64,000 nt of DNA, from NCBI RefSeq assembly GCF_008312835.1, contig NZ_VSKS01000018.1, positions 105,703 to 169,702 of the forward strand, read 5' to 3'. The notes under the pieces were generated by a model, which saw only the letters and a list, made by a program, of their open reading frames with translations, was not told where the DNA came from and searched no databases. The position numbers and the translations under genes were made by a program. Shown here piece by piece: positions 1 through 7,763 of this stretch (the first letter of the stretch is position 1; the number at the start of each line of letters is the position of its first letter). The DNA is from Streptomyces marokkonensis (lineage in GTDB: Bacteria; Actinomycetota; Actinomycetes; Streptomycetales; Streptomycetaceae).

Positions 1-2
1 CA

Positions 3-1559
3 CACCCCGGCAACCCGTACGCGGCGCCGACCCGCGTGGTCCCGCAGCGGGCACCCGTGACGGACCCGGGCGCCGGGCGGCTGATCGCCGGACGCTACCG
101 GCTGCTCGCCAAGCTCGGCCACGGCGGCATGGGCACGGTGTGGCGGGCCAAGGACGAGACGGTGGACCGCGAAGTCGCCGTCAAGGAGCCCCGCGTCCCG
201 GACCACCTTCCCGAACGCGAACGTTCCAACGCCTTCGAGCGGATGCGTCGCGAGGCCCGCGCGGCCGCCCGGCTCGACCACCCCGCGGTGGTCGACGTCC
301 ATGACGTCGCGGTGGTCGACGGCCGGCCGTGGATCGTGATGGAGCTGGTCCAGGGCCGTTCGCTGGGCGCCGTGCTGCAGGACGAGGGCACCCTCTCCGC
401 ACGCGAGGCGGCCAGGGTCGGCCTGGAAGTGCTCGGCGCGCTGGAGGCCGCCCACGCTGCGGGCATCCTGCACCGGGACGTGAAGCCGGACAACGTGCTG
501 CTCGGCCGGCACGACCGGGTCGTCCTCACCGACTTCGGCATCGCCCAGATCGAGGGCGAGACCAATCTGACCGACACCGGCGGCTTCGTCGGCTCGCCCG
601 AGTACATCGCCCCGGAACGGGTGCTGGGCCAGCGCCCCGGCCCCGCCTCCGACCTGTGGTCGCTCGGCGTGGTGCTGTACGCGGCGACGGAGGGCGTCTC
701 GCCGTTCCGCCGCAGCAACACCCCCGCCACCCTCCAGTCCGTGCTCAACGCGACGCCGGCGCCGCCCGCCTCCGCCCACGGACCGCTGGCCGACGTCATC
801 ACCGCCCTGCTGCAGAAGGACCCGGCGCGCCGGCCGAACGCCGCCCGGGTCCGCGCCGTACTGGAAGCGGCCGCCCACCCGCCCGCGCCGCAGCCCACGC
901 AGGTGACCCGGTTCCCCGCCCCCGACCCCCGCGGCAAGGGCATCCGCGTCGGCCGCAGGACGCTGATCGGGCTGGGCGCCGCGGTGGTCGCGGCAGCGGT
1001 GGCGGCGTACCTCGTGGTCGCGGACCCCTTCGCGGGCCCCCTGCCCGACGGCTGGAAGAAGCACGACCTCGGGGACCGGCCGGGCGTGGCGCTCGCGGTG
1101 CCGGAGAACTTCGTGAAGGACAAACCCGCCGACGACTCGGACGGGACGGTCGTCTCCTTCACCGACCCGAGCGGGATGGTGCGTGTCGAGACCGACCGCG
1201 ACCTCAAGGCCGAGGACGAGAACGGCGAACTCGAGGCCTCGGCGTCGGAGCGGGCGTTCGCACACTGGAACGAGCTCAAGGACGGCGAGTACGGCTGGGG
1301 CATCGCCGACTCGCCGGCGCCCCAGGGGCAGCCGCGCGAGACGACGTACAAGGAGCACGACGCGGCCACGAACACCATCGTCTACACGACGACCACCACC
1401 CCGGCGCTGGTGCGCGAGGCGCAGGTCATGTACTACCGGAACAAGGACGGCGACATGTACCGGCTGTGGGTCGTCTACCCGGGCAAGGGCTACTTCGCCG
1501 AGGACGGCCGGGAGATCGCCCGCACGGTCTTCGAGTCCTGGGACATCCACGAGCTCTGA
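3..1559 (+). CDS. Membrane-anchored Ser/Thr protein kinase (5' end outside window)
   Basis: This is a eukaryotic-type (Hanks) Ser/Thr kinase that phosphorylates proteins at the inner face of the membrane. The visible protein has the glycine loop LGHGGMG, the AVK lysine, the catalytic loop HRDVKPDN (near nt 470-490), DFG and a YIAPER motif. A single membrane helix follows (about nt 955-1020, rich in Ala/Val), then roughly 175 residues that should lie outside the cell and resemble no sensor domain I recognise (no PASTA repeats). A GTG at 36 could start it, but the frame stays open to the window edge and encodes a Pro-rich stretch there, so the true start is probably upstream. Substrate unknown. 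Confidence 0.9.
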   Translation, partial: HPGNPYAAPTRVVPQRAPVTDPGAGRLIAGRYRLLAKLGHGGMGTVWRAKDETVDREVAVKEPRVPDHLPERERSNAFERMRREARAAARLDHPAVVDVHDVAVVDGRPWIVMELVQGRSLGAVLQDEGTLSAREAARVGLEVLGALEAAHAAGILHRDVKPDNVLLGRHDRVVLTDFGIAQIEGETNLTDTGGFVGSPEYIAPERVLGQRPGPASDLWSLGVVLYAATEGVSPFRRSNTPATLQSVLNATPAPPASAHGPLADVITALLQKDPARRPNAARVRAVLEAAAHPPAPQPTQVTRFPAPDPRGKGIRVGRRTLIGLGAAVVAAAVAAYLVVADPFAGPLPDGWKKHDLGDRPGVALAVPENFVKDKPADDSDGTVVSFTDPSGMVRVETDRDLKAEDENGELEASASERAFAHWNELKDGEYGWGIADSPAPQGQPRETTYKEHDAATNTIVYTTTTTPALVREAQVMYYRNKDGDMYRLWVVYPGKGYFAEDGREIARTVFESWDIHEL

Positions 1560-1676
1560 CCCGCGCCCATGGGGCCCGCCCCCGGCGGTGCTCCGGAGCG
1601 CCTGGGCCGACCCGAGACCGAACCGTGGCCGACTCGCGCCGGTCCGATCGTCAACGCCCTGATCAGGGGGTTTGTT

Positions 1677-1692
1677 GCCAGCGTTCACTGGC
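1677..1692. promoter_or_regulatory. Short inverted repeat upstream of the aldehyde dehydrogenase gene
   Basis: GCCAG and CTGGC face each other across six bases in the 205-base gap before the dehydrogenase gene. It could be an operator half-site pair. The arms are only five bases, so chance is possible. Confidence 0.25.
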
Positions 1693-1764
1693 ATTGTGTG
1701 AGCCGTGCGGGAATCTGTTACCGACGGGTACACAAAGTGTTCGCCCGGGCATACCCTGCGCCTC

Positions 1765-3378
1765 ATGACGGACGCGCAGACCCGGGAATCCACCGGCACC
1801 AACCCCCTCGCCCCCGCCCCGGAGGGCGCCCGCACCGCCGCCGACGTGGTCACGCCGGAGCTGGTCGCCCAGCTCACCAAGGGCGTGGCCGGCTCCGGCC
1901 GGACCGCCAACCACACGCCGTTCACCGGGGAGAAGCTGGCCGACCTGCCCGAGTCGGCCCCCGAGGACGTGGCCCGGGCGTTCGAGGCGGCCCGCGCCGC
2001 CCAGGCCGTCTGGGCGCAGACCCCGGTACGGCAGCGCGCCGCCGTCCTGCTCCGCTTCCACGACCTGGTGCTGGAGCGCCAGGCCGAGGTGCTCGACCTG
2101 ATCCAGCTGGAGACCGGCAAGGCCCGGCTGCACGCCCACGAGGAAGTACAGGCCGTCGCCGTCGCGGCCCGCCACTACGGCCGCCGGGCGGCCGCCTACC
2201 TGCGGCCCAAGCGGCACGCGGGCGCCATGCCGACCCTGACGAAGGTCACCGAGCTGCGCCACCCGCGCGGTGTCGTGGGCCAGATCGCGCCCTGGAACTA
2301 CCCCCTCGAACTCTCCGTCGGAGACGCGCTCCCGGCGTTCGTCGCGGGCAACGCGGTCGTGATGAAGCCCGACACGGAGACCTGCCTGACCGCGCTGTGG
2401 GCCCGTGACCTGCTGATCGAGGCCGGACTGCCCGCCGACGTCTTCCAGGTCGTCCTCGGCGAGGGCCCGGTCGTCGGCCCCGAGGTCGTCCGGCACGCCG
2501 ACTACGTCTCCTTCACCGGCTCCACCCGCACCGGCCGCGAGGTCGCCCAGGGCGCCGCCGCCCGGCTGGTCGGCGTCTCCCTCGAACTCGGCGGCAAGAA
2601 CGCCATGCTGGTGCTGGAGGACGCCGACCTCGACAAGGCCGCCGCGGGCGCCGTCCGCGCCTGCTTCTCCAGCGCGGGCCAGCTGTGCATCTCCATCGAG
2701 CGGCTGTACGTCCACGAGTCGGTCGCCGACGCCTTCCTGGAGCGCTTCGCCGCCCGCACCAAGGCGCTCCGCCTCGGCACCTCCCTCGCCTACGGCGCCG
2801 ACATGGGCTCGCTGGTCGGGCAGCGCCAGCTGGACGCCGTCACCCGGCACGTCGAGGACGCCGTCGCCAAGGGCGCCACCGTCCTCGCGGGCGGCACGGC
2901 CCGCCCGGACATCGGCCCCTACTTCTTCGAGCCGACCATCCTCGACGGGGTCGAGGCCCCCATGAGCGTCTGCTCCGAGGAGACCTTCGGCCCGGTCGTC
3001 TCCGTCTACCGCTTCTCGTCCGACGACGAGGCGGTCGAACGTGCCAACTCCACCCCGTACGGCCTGAACTCCTCCGTCTGGACGAAGGACGCCCGGCGAG
3101 GCCGCGAGATCGCCGCCCGGCTGCGCACCGGCACCGTGAACATCAACGAGGGGTACGCGCCCGCCTACGGCAGTGTCCAGTCGCCGATGGGCGGCATGAA
3201 GGACTCCGGTCTCGGCCGCCGGCACGGCTCCGAGGGCATCCTCAAGTACACCGAGGCCCAGACGGTCGCCCACCAGCGGTTGCTGCCGATGGCCCCCTCG
3301 CTGGGCATGGACGACGAGACGTACGCCCGTTTCATGAGCAGCAGCTTGCGCCTGATGAAGGCGTTCCGGTTCAGGTGA
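1765..3378 (+). CDS. NAD(P)+-dependent succinic semialdehyde dehydrogenase-type aldehyde dehydrogenase
   Basis: The 537-residue product is a full-length ALDH-superfamily enzyme that oxidises an aldehyde to its acid. It shows the APWNYP cofactor segment, FTGSTRTGREV, the general-base Glu in LELGGKN (Glu274) and the nucleophile Cys in GQLCIS (Cys308), spaced 34 residues apart as usual. The family members it most resembles are succinic semialdehyde dehydrogenases (GabD2-like), but substrate is inferred. The ATG at 1765 is preferred over an upstream in-frame start at 1705 because it gives the usual short family N-terminus. A GMC oxidoreductase gene follows after 74 bases on the same strand, so the two may be co-transcribed. 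Confidence 0.85.
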   Translation: MTDAQTRESTGTNPLAPAPEGARTAADVVTPELVAQLTKGVAGSGRTANHTPFTGEKLADLPESAPEDVARAFEAARAAQAVWAQTPVRQRAAVLLRFHDLVLERQAEVLDLIQLETGKARLHAHEEVQAVAVAARHYGRRAAAYLRPKRHAGAMPTLTKVTELRHPRGVVGQIAPWNYPLELSVGDALPAFVAGNAVVMKPDTETCLTALWARDLLIEAGLPADVFQVVLGEGPVVGPEVVRHADYVSFTGSTRTGREVAQGAAARLVGVSLELGGKNAMLVLEDADLDKAAAGAVRACFSSAGQLCISIERLYVHESVADAFLERFAARTKALRLGTSLAYGADMGSLVGQRQLDAVTRHVEDAVAKGATVLAGGTARPDIGPYFFEPTILDGVEAPMSVCSEETFGPVVSVYRFSSDDEAVERANSTPYGLNSSVWTKDARRGREIAARLRTGTVNINEGYAPAYGSVQSPMGGMKDSGLGRRHGSEGILKYTEAQTVAHQRLLPMAPSLGMDDETYARFMSSSLRLMKAFRFR

Positions 3379-3452
3379 CCGACTCAGGGGCGCGAGGAAC
3401 CGCGCGAGAAACCACGGATCACCCGCACGCGAAACTCACAGAGGAGACACCC

Positions 3453-5240
3453 GTGCCTCAGGAGGAATACGACTACGACGTCCTCGTCGTCGGCTCCGGC
3501 TTCGGCGGCTCCGTCTCGGCGCTCCGCCTGACGGAGAAGGGATACACCGTCGGCGTCCTGGAGGCCGGCCGCCGCTTCACCCGCGAGACCCTGCCGAAGA
3601 ACTCCTGGGACCTGAAGAACTACCTGTGGGCGCCGAGGCTCGGCATGTACGGCATCCAGCGCATCCACCTGCTGGGCAACGTCATGGTCCTGGCCGGCGC
3701 GGGTGTCGGCGGCGGCTCCCTCAACTACGCCAACACCCTCTACGTACCGCCCAAGCCGTTCTTCGACGACCCGCAGTGGGGGCACATCACCGACTGGCAG
3801 GAGGAGTTGAAGCCCTACTACGACCAGGCGCGGCGCATGCTCGGCGTGCGGCTCAACCCCACGATGACCCCCTCGGACGTGCATCTGAAGGCGGCGGCCG
3901 AACGGATGGGCGTGGGCGACACCTTCCACATGGCCCCGGTCGGTGTCTTCTTCGGCGACGGCGAGGACGCCGACGGCAAGGTGACCGCCGAGCCCGGGCA
4001 GGAGGTGCCCGACCCCTACTTCGGCGGGGCCGGTCCGTCGCGCCGGGCCTGTGCCGAGTGCGGCGAGTGCATGACCGGATGCCGGCACGGCGCGAAGAAC
4101 ACCCTCAACGAGAACTACCTCCACCTCGCCGAGAAGGCGGGCGCGGTCGTGCACCCCATGACGACGGCGGTGTCGGTGACGGAGGACGCGCAGGGCGGGT
4201 ACGCCGTCGCCACGCTCCCCACCGACAACCGCCGCAAGGGCAGGGGCCGTACCTTCCGCGCCCGCCGGGTGGTGCTGGCCGCCGGCACCTACGGCACCCA
4301 GACGCTGCTGCACCGGATGCGGGCCGGCGGTCAGCTGCCGCACCTCTCGGACAGGCTGGGCGAGCTGACCCGGACCAACTCCGAGGCCCTCGTCGGCGCG
4401 CAGACCGACAACCGGCGCTACCGCAAGGCCACCGGTTCGCCGAAGGCCGACTTCACCCGCGGTGTGGCCATCACGTCCTCCATCCACCCCGACGAGAACA
4501 CCCACATCGAGCCGGTCCGCTACGGCAGGGGCTCCAACTCGATGGGCGGGCTGTCCATCCTCCAGGTCCCGTACGCGGGCGGCGGTTCGGGTGCGGCACG
4601 CGTACTGGGCTGGCTGGGCAACGTGGCGCGGCATCCGTGGCTGCTGATGCGTTCGCTGTCCAACCGCCGCTGGTCGGAGCGGACCATCATCGGTCTGGTG
4701 ATGCAGTCGCTGGACAACTCGCTGACGACGTACCTCAAGCCGTCCGGGGCCGGCCGCGGGCTGCTCACCGCACGGCAGGGCCACGGCGCCGCCAACCCCA
4801 AGCAGATCAAGGCGGCCACGGACGGCGCCTCCGCGCTGGCGGCCGAGATCAACGGCTTCGCGGGCTCGAACGTGGGCGAGCTGACGGGCATGCCGCTGAC
4901 CGCCCACTTCCTGGGCGGCTGCCCGATCGGCGGCTCCCGCGAGACCGGCGTGATCGACCCGTACCACCGTCTGTACGGCCACCCCGGCATCTCGGTCGTC
5001 GACGGGGCGGCGGTCTCGGCGAACCTCGGCGTGAACCCCTCCCTGACCATCACGGCACAGGCCGAGCGGGCGATGTCGTACTGGCCCAACAAGGGCGAGG
5101 CCGATCCGCGTCCGCAGCAGGGCGAGTCGTACCGGCGGCTCCAGCCGGTGGAGCCGAAGTCCCCGGCGGTCCCGGCGGACGCGTTCGGCGCGCTGAGGCT
5201 GCCGTTCCTGGGGATTCCCGCGGTGCCGCCGAAGAAGTAG
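3453..5240 (+). CDS. GMC-type FAD oxidoreductase, cholesterol-oxidase-like
   Basis: The 595-residue protein starts with a dinucleotide-binding VVGSGFGGS motif (about residues 10-18) and ends with the GMC C-terminal pattern containing GVNPSLTITAQAE. It lacks a signal peptide, so it is probably cytoplasmic. An unusual four-cysteine cluster CAECGECMTGC lies at residues 200-210, as in cholesterol-oxidase-like GMC proteins of actinobacteria; it looks able to bind an iron-sulphur cluster or metal, which is inference. GTG at 3453 follows a good GAGGAG ribosome site. Gene order with the upstream aldehyde dehydrogenase suggests an alcohol to aldehyde to acid route, but the substrate is not evident. 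Confidence 0.85.
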   Translation: MPQEEYDYDVLVVGSGFGGSVSALRLTEKGYTVGVLEAGRRFTRETLPKNSWDLKNYLWAPRLGMYGIQRIHLLGNVMVLAGAGVGGGSLNYANTLYVPPKPFFDDPQWGHITDWQEELKPYYDQARRMLGVRLNPTMTPSDVHLKAAAERMGVGDTFHMAPVGVFFGDGEDADGKVTAEPGQEVPDPYFGGAGPSRRACAECGECMTGCRHGAKNTLNENYLHLAEKAGAVVHPMTTAVSVTEDAQGGYAVATLPTDNRRKGRGRTFRARRVVLAAGTYGTQTLLHRMRAGGQLPHLSDRLGELTRTNSEALVGAQTDNRRYRKATGSPKADFTRGVAITSSIHPDENTHIEPVRYGRGSNSMGGLSILQVPYAGGGSGAARVLGWLGNVARHPWLLMRSLSNRRWSERTIIGLVMQSLDNSLTTYLKPSGAGRGLLTARQGHGAANPKQIKAATDGASALAAEINGFAGSNVGELTGMPLTAHFLGGCPIGGSRETGVIDPYHRLYGHPGISVVDGAAVSANLGVNPSLTITAQAERAMSYWPNKGEADPRPQQGESYRRLQPVEPKSPAVPADAFGALRLPFLGIPAVPPKK

Positions 5241-5288
5241 CCGGCGCGGGGAGGACAAGGGAACAGGGAAAGAGGAAGAAGAGGAAAA

Positions 5289-5332
5289 GGAAAAAGGACC
5301 TGTGCCCCCCTCCGAGCTCAGGTCCTTTTCCC
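5289..5332. terminator. Bidirectional rho-independent terminator
   Basis: An 11-bp stem (AAAAGGACCTG, 5292-5302, with its complement at 5319-5329) extends through G/C pairs beyond a one-base bulge. The A and T runs in the arms let it work on both strands. It sits between the convergent GMC oxidoreductase and LAETG-protein genes. Confidence 0.8.
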
Positions 5333-5374
5333 TTGTCCTGGGTGCTGCCGCGCGGACGGCGCGGCGAGGCGGTG

Positions 5375-6415
5375 TTACGCCTGGGCACCGGCCTTGCGGC
5401 GGCGCACCACGAACACCGCACCGGCACCGGCCACGACGGCGGCACCGCCGACCAGGCCGATGATCGGCAGAGCGGAGCTCGAGCCGGTCTCGGCGAGGCT
5501 GCCGGTGACCTTCACGTCGCTGACCTCGTCGAGCTCGGCCATGCCGCCGGTCTGCGGCTTGGCGTCGTTCGGCTCACCGGCGTCGGAGCCGGCGGCCAGG
5601 ATGTCGAAGAAGTAGATCCAGCCGTTGGGGTCGTCGGCGAGCCAGCAGCCGTCGGCGTCCGCGTACTCGGCGAGGCCGCCGGTGAGGCCGAGCGCGTCCG
5701 GCACCTTGCCGCTGACGCTGAGCCGCAGCTGGTACGAGACCGACTGGCCGGCGCCGAGCGAGAACGCGGCGAACGTGCCGCCCTCACCCGCGGTGTCCGC
5801 GAGCGTGGTCCACTTCCCGGAGGCCTTGTCGAACACCTGGACGGTGATCTGACCGGAGTAGTCCTTCTCGTTCCAGCCGATGGCCGCGACGCCGATCAGC
5901 GGCTTGATGTTCTTGATCTCCTCGTCGCCGTGGTTGGAGACGTTGAACGAGAACGCCTTCCAGCCGCTGCCGGCGACGATCGTGTCGGGCAGGCCCGCCA
6001 GACCGCTCTTCAGGTCGAAGCTGAGCTCGGCCGTGCTGTTGCCCTCCTCGTCGACGCAGAGCTCGGGGTCCTCCTCCGCCGGGGCGCTCTCACTGGCGCT
6101 CGGGGCGGGTGCGCTCGTCGACGGCGAGGTGGACGCGGACGGCGAGGCGGACGTGGACGGGGAGGACTCGCTCTCGGTGGAGCCGGGCTCGGTCTCCTTC
6201 GTCGGCTCGGTCTCCTTGGTCGGCTCGGCCGAACCGGTCGACTCGGTTGCGGACGGCGAGGGAGAGGTGCCGGTCGTGTCGTCACCGGTCGCGGACTCCG
6301 TCGCGGACACGGTGGGCGTGGGGTCGGTCGCGTACGCGGCCGGAGCCGAGAGCAGGGCGACCGGGGCTATCGCTGCCGTTGCGACCGCTGCGGCCATGGC
6401 ACGGCGAAGCTTCAT
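5375..6415 (-). CDS. Sortase-anchored (LAETG) cell-wall surface protein
   Basis: The 346-residue product begins with a clear signal peptide (MKLRRAM, then an Ala-rich helix ending AYA). About 100 residues rich in Ser, Thr, Pro and Glu follow, then a beta-rich region of about 170 residues with two Cys. The C-terminus carries LAETG (about residue 306), a hydrophobic helix and the positive tail VRRRKAGAQA. LAxTG is the signal used by streptomycete class E sortases, so the protein should be linked to peptidoglycan. Its binding partner is unknown. The ATG at 6415 is chosen because it begins the signal peptide; a longer frame to 6556 lacks secretory features. Confidence 0.85.
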   Translation of the reverse strand: MKLRRAMAAAVATAAIAPVALLSAPAAYATDPTPTVSATESATGDDTTGTSPSPSATESTGSAEPTKETEPTKETEPGSTESESSPSTSASPSASTSPSTSAPAPSASESAPAEEDPELCVDEEGNSTAELSFDLKSGLAGLPDTIVAGSGWKAFSFNVSNHGDEEIKNIKPLIGVAAIGWNEKDYSGQITVQVFDKASGKWTTLADTAGEGGTFAAFSLGAGQSVSYQLRLSVSGKVPDALGLTGGLAEYADADGCWLADDPNGWIYFFDILAAGSDAGEPNDAKPQTGGMAELDEVSDVKVTGSLAETGSSSALPIIGLVGGAAVVAGAGAVFVVRRRKAGAQA

Positions 6416-6551
6416 GAAGACCTCGGGAAGTCCGGTGTGCCGCGTGGCCGCGGCACCAACGAGTGCGGGAGGCCGCCGCGTGCGAGGACGCGGGTGTGGC
6501 CCTTGGTTCCGGTGGTTTGATCGATGAAGCCTGTGAATGGTTGTCCTGGAT

Positions 6552-6572
6552 CTCACAGAATTTTTATGTGAG
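6552..6572. promoter_or_regulatory. Palindrome CTCACA-N9-TGTGAG
   Basis: CTCACA (6552-6557) and TGTGAG (6567-6572) are exact complements around an A/T-rich centre. In DNA this GC-rich the A/T run stands out. It lies 137 bases upstream of the LAETG protein start and could be its operator, or a weak hairpin with a T run on the plus strand. Confidence 0.4.
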
Positions 6573-6862
6573 GTGGATCACTACTGGCGGGTGGTGGTGA
6601 TCTCTGTCGTCCGCTCGGCCGCCGAAAGCCTGGACGGCCGCGCCTCGCGCCGCAGCCGCGTCCGGAGCGTGGTGGGAGCGCGGTGGGAGTCGGGTGCGGA
6701 CGCCGTCCGGCTGCCCGAGGCCAAGGCCGTGGGTGGCGTCCCGGCCGCGCGGATCGGGGCGGCACCGGAGGGACGAAGGAGTTCCTGGTCGCCGCCGACT
6801 GCGGTGTCGTGACCAGCGTCCGAGCGGTCCGGTGCGGTCGGGGTCCGGTGCGGTCCCGCCGG

Positions 6863-6890
6863 GCCGGCCCCGGGCGTCCCCGGGGCCGGC
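6863..6890. terminator. Perfect 12-bp GC hairpin, possible terminator
   Basis: GCCGGCCCCGGG (6863-6874) pairs exactly with 6879-6890 across a four-base loop. There is no T run, which is common for streptomycete terminators. It lies downstream of the chorismate mutase gene on the minus strand, 213 bases past its stop. Confidence 0.45.
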
Positions 6891-7102
6891 CTTCTCGCGG
6901 GTGACCGGGCCGGCTGTCCCCTGCCGCCCGGTCACTTGCCCGGAGCGAGGTCCCACGACGTACGACGCGAGCCGTATGCCTCATCGCTCCGGTGAGCCAC
7001 GCGTGGCCGGCACGGACACCGGTACCAACGAAGCGGCCGGGACTCCGGTCACGCGCCGGACGGGTGAGAGACGGCGCGTACGTCTGTACCGGGAACGCGG
7101 AC

Positions 7103-7414
7103 TCAGATCCTGCCCCGGCACAGCTCCAGCAAGGTCATCGCCAGCGCGGTGCCGGGCCTGCCCAGGGCGTCCCGGTAGGTGGCGAGGATCTCCATCTCGC
7201 GGGAGAGGTTCACGCGCCGGCCGCCGGAGGCGATCCGTTCCTTCTGGATGACGGCCGACACGGCCATCCGTTCCTGCACGAGGCCGATGATCCGGTCGTC
7301 GAGCGCGTCGATCCGCTCGCGGGCGCCGGTGATCAGCTCGGCGGCCTCGGTCGTACGGGCGCCGGTCCTCTCGGTCGGCTCCGTGCTGGTCGGCTCCGTC
7401 GTGGTGGCGGTCAT
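7103..7414 (-). CDS. Chorismate mutase, AroQ type (monofunctional)
   Basis: The 103-residue protein carries the AroQ helical fold pattern: RERIDALDDRIIGLVQERM, KERIASGGR and a final helix ending LELCRGRI. Chorismate mutase converts chorismate to prephenate, the branch point to phenylalanine and tyrosine. The first 25 residues are a Thr/Glu-rich linker. The start ATG at 7414 follows GAGGAG. Upstream on the same strand lies a leader peptide with Phe and Tyr codons and a perfect terminator, so expression is probably set by Phe/Tyr-dependent attenuation. guaA is transcribed divergently. Confidence 0.85.
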   Translation of the reverse strand: MTATTTEPTSTEPTERTGARTTEAAELITGARERIDALDDRIIGLVQERMAVSAVIQKERIASGGRRVNLSREMEILATYRDALGRPGTALAMTLLELCRGRI

Positions 7415-7469
7415 GCCGGGGCTCCTCGGTGAGTGAGTGGATGCGGTGCCCCGGAGCGGCGAGGTCCGG

Positions 7470-7513
7470 AAAAACGCCAGGCGCCCCGGACCTTGTCGGC
7501 CCGGGGCGCCTGG
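7470..7513 (-). terminator. Attenuator terminator of the chorismate mutase leader
   Basis: Read on the minus strand, CCAGGCGCCCCGG (7513-7501 side) and its exact complement (7489-7477) form a 13-bp stem with an 11-base loop. It is followed directly by CG and five T residues (7474-7470). It lies after the leader peptide stop and before the mutase start, as expected for an attenuator. Confidence 0.85.
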
Positions 7514-7532
7514 GAAGTCGCTTGTCAGTTGC

Positions 7533-7604
7533 TCAAGCAGCACGACCATGGCAGCCGGTGGGCCGGTTGCCATAGGTAAAGAGGAAGGCCGGGTGCGTGA
7601 GCAT
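7533..7604 (-). CDS. Leader peptide for chorismate mutase (23 residues, Phe/Tyr codons)
   Basis: The frame starts with ATG at 7604 and ends with TGA at 7535-7533. Codons 7, 9 and 11 are TTC, TTT and TAT: two Phe and one Tyr within five codons. TTT and TAT are rare in this DNA. The ATG lies six bases after a good -10 box, so the mRNA should be leaderless. A smaller hairpin (7550-7571, one mismatch) covers codons 12-18. Stalling at the Phe/Tyr codons could free or block pairing that competes with the terminator. The role is inferred from layout; the peptide itself is probably not functional. Confidence 0.75.
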   Translation of the reverse strand: MLTHPAFLFTYGNRPTGCHGRAA

Positions 7605-7610
7605 GGGCCC

Positions 7611-7639
7611 AGTATGCCCGGCCCGCCGCGGCTGTCCAA
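7611..7639 (-). promoter_or_regulatory. Promoter of the chorismate mutase leader transcript
   Basis: On the minus strand TTGGAC (-35, 7639-7634) and CATACT (-10, 7616-7611) are separated by exactly 17 bases. The predicted start falls at or next to the ATG of the leader peptide. Confidence 0.7.
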
Positions 7640-7715
7640 TGCCGGCCGCATGGTGAGACGGCGGCGTCGCCGGTCGCTGTTCCCCGGCCCGGGACGTGCC
7701 CCGCCGCCACCTCGG

Positions 7716-7721
7716 TAGAAT
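7716..7721 (+). promoter_or_regulatory. Probable -10 box of guaA
   Basis: TAGAAT lies 42 bases before the guaA GTG and matches the TANNNT pattern of the main sigma factor. The -35 position (7693-7698) is poorly conserved. Confidence 0.45.
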
Positions 7722-7763
7722 CGGGAGGCACAAGACCCCCGCCCCACCGCCGGAAGGCACCTC

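Larger units (their letters stand above)
6416..7102. other. Intergenic region of 687 bases without a convincing gene
   Basis: Open frames here are Arg/Pro-rich shadows without a ribosome site. The region holds an A/T-rich palindrome at 6552-6572 and a strong GC hairpin at 6863-6890, both listed separately. No tRNA or known riboswitch pattern was seen. Confidence 0.5.

Noticed and set aside
95-1378. Long open frame antisense to the kinase
   Set aside because: It is a composition shadow: Ser/Arg-rich, no ribosome site, no family motif. The plus frame has full kinase motifs.
3384-5258. 624-codon open frame antisense to the GMC oxidoreductase gene
   Set aside because: Arg/Gly/Val-rich shadow of a GC-rich gene, with no recognisable domain.
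6537-6812. 91-codon frame in the region between the LAETG and chorismate mutase genes
   Set aside because: It starts inside an A/T-rich palindrome without a ribosome site and has no family likeness.
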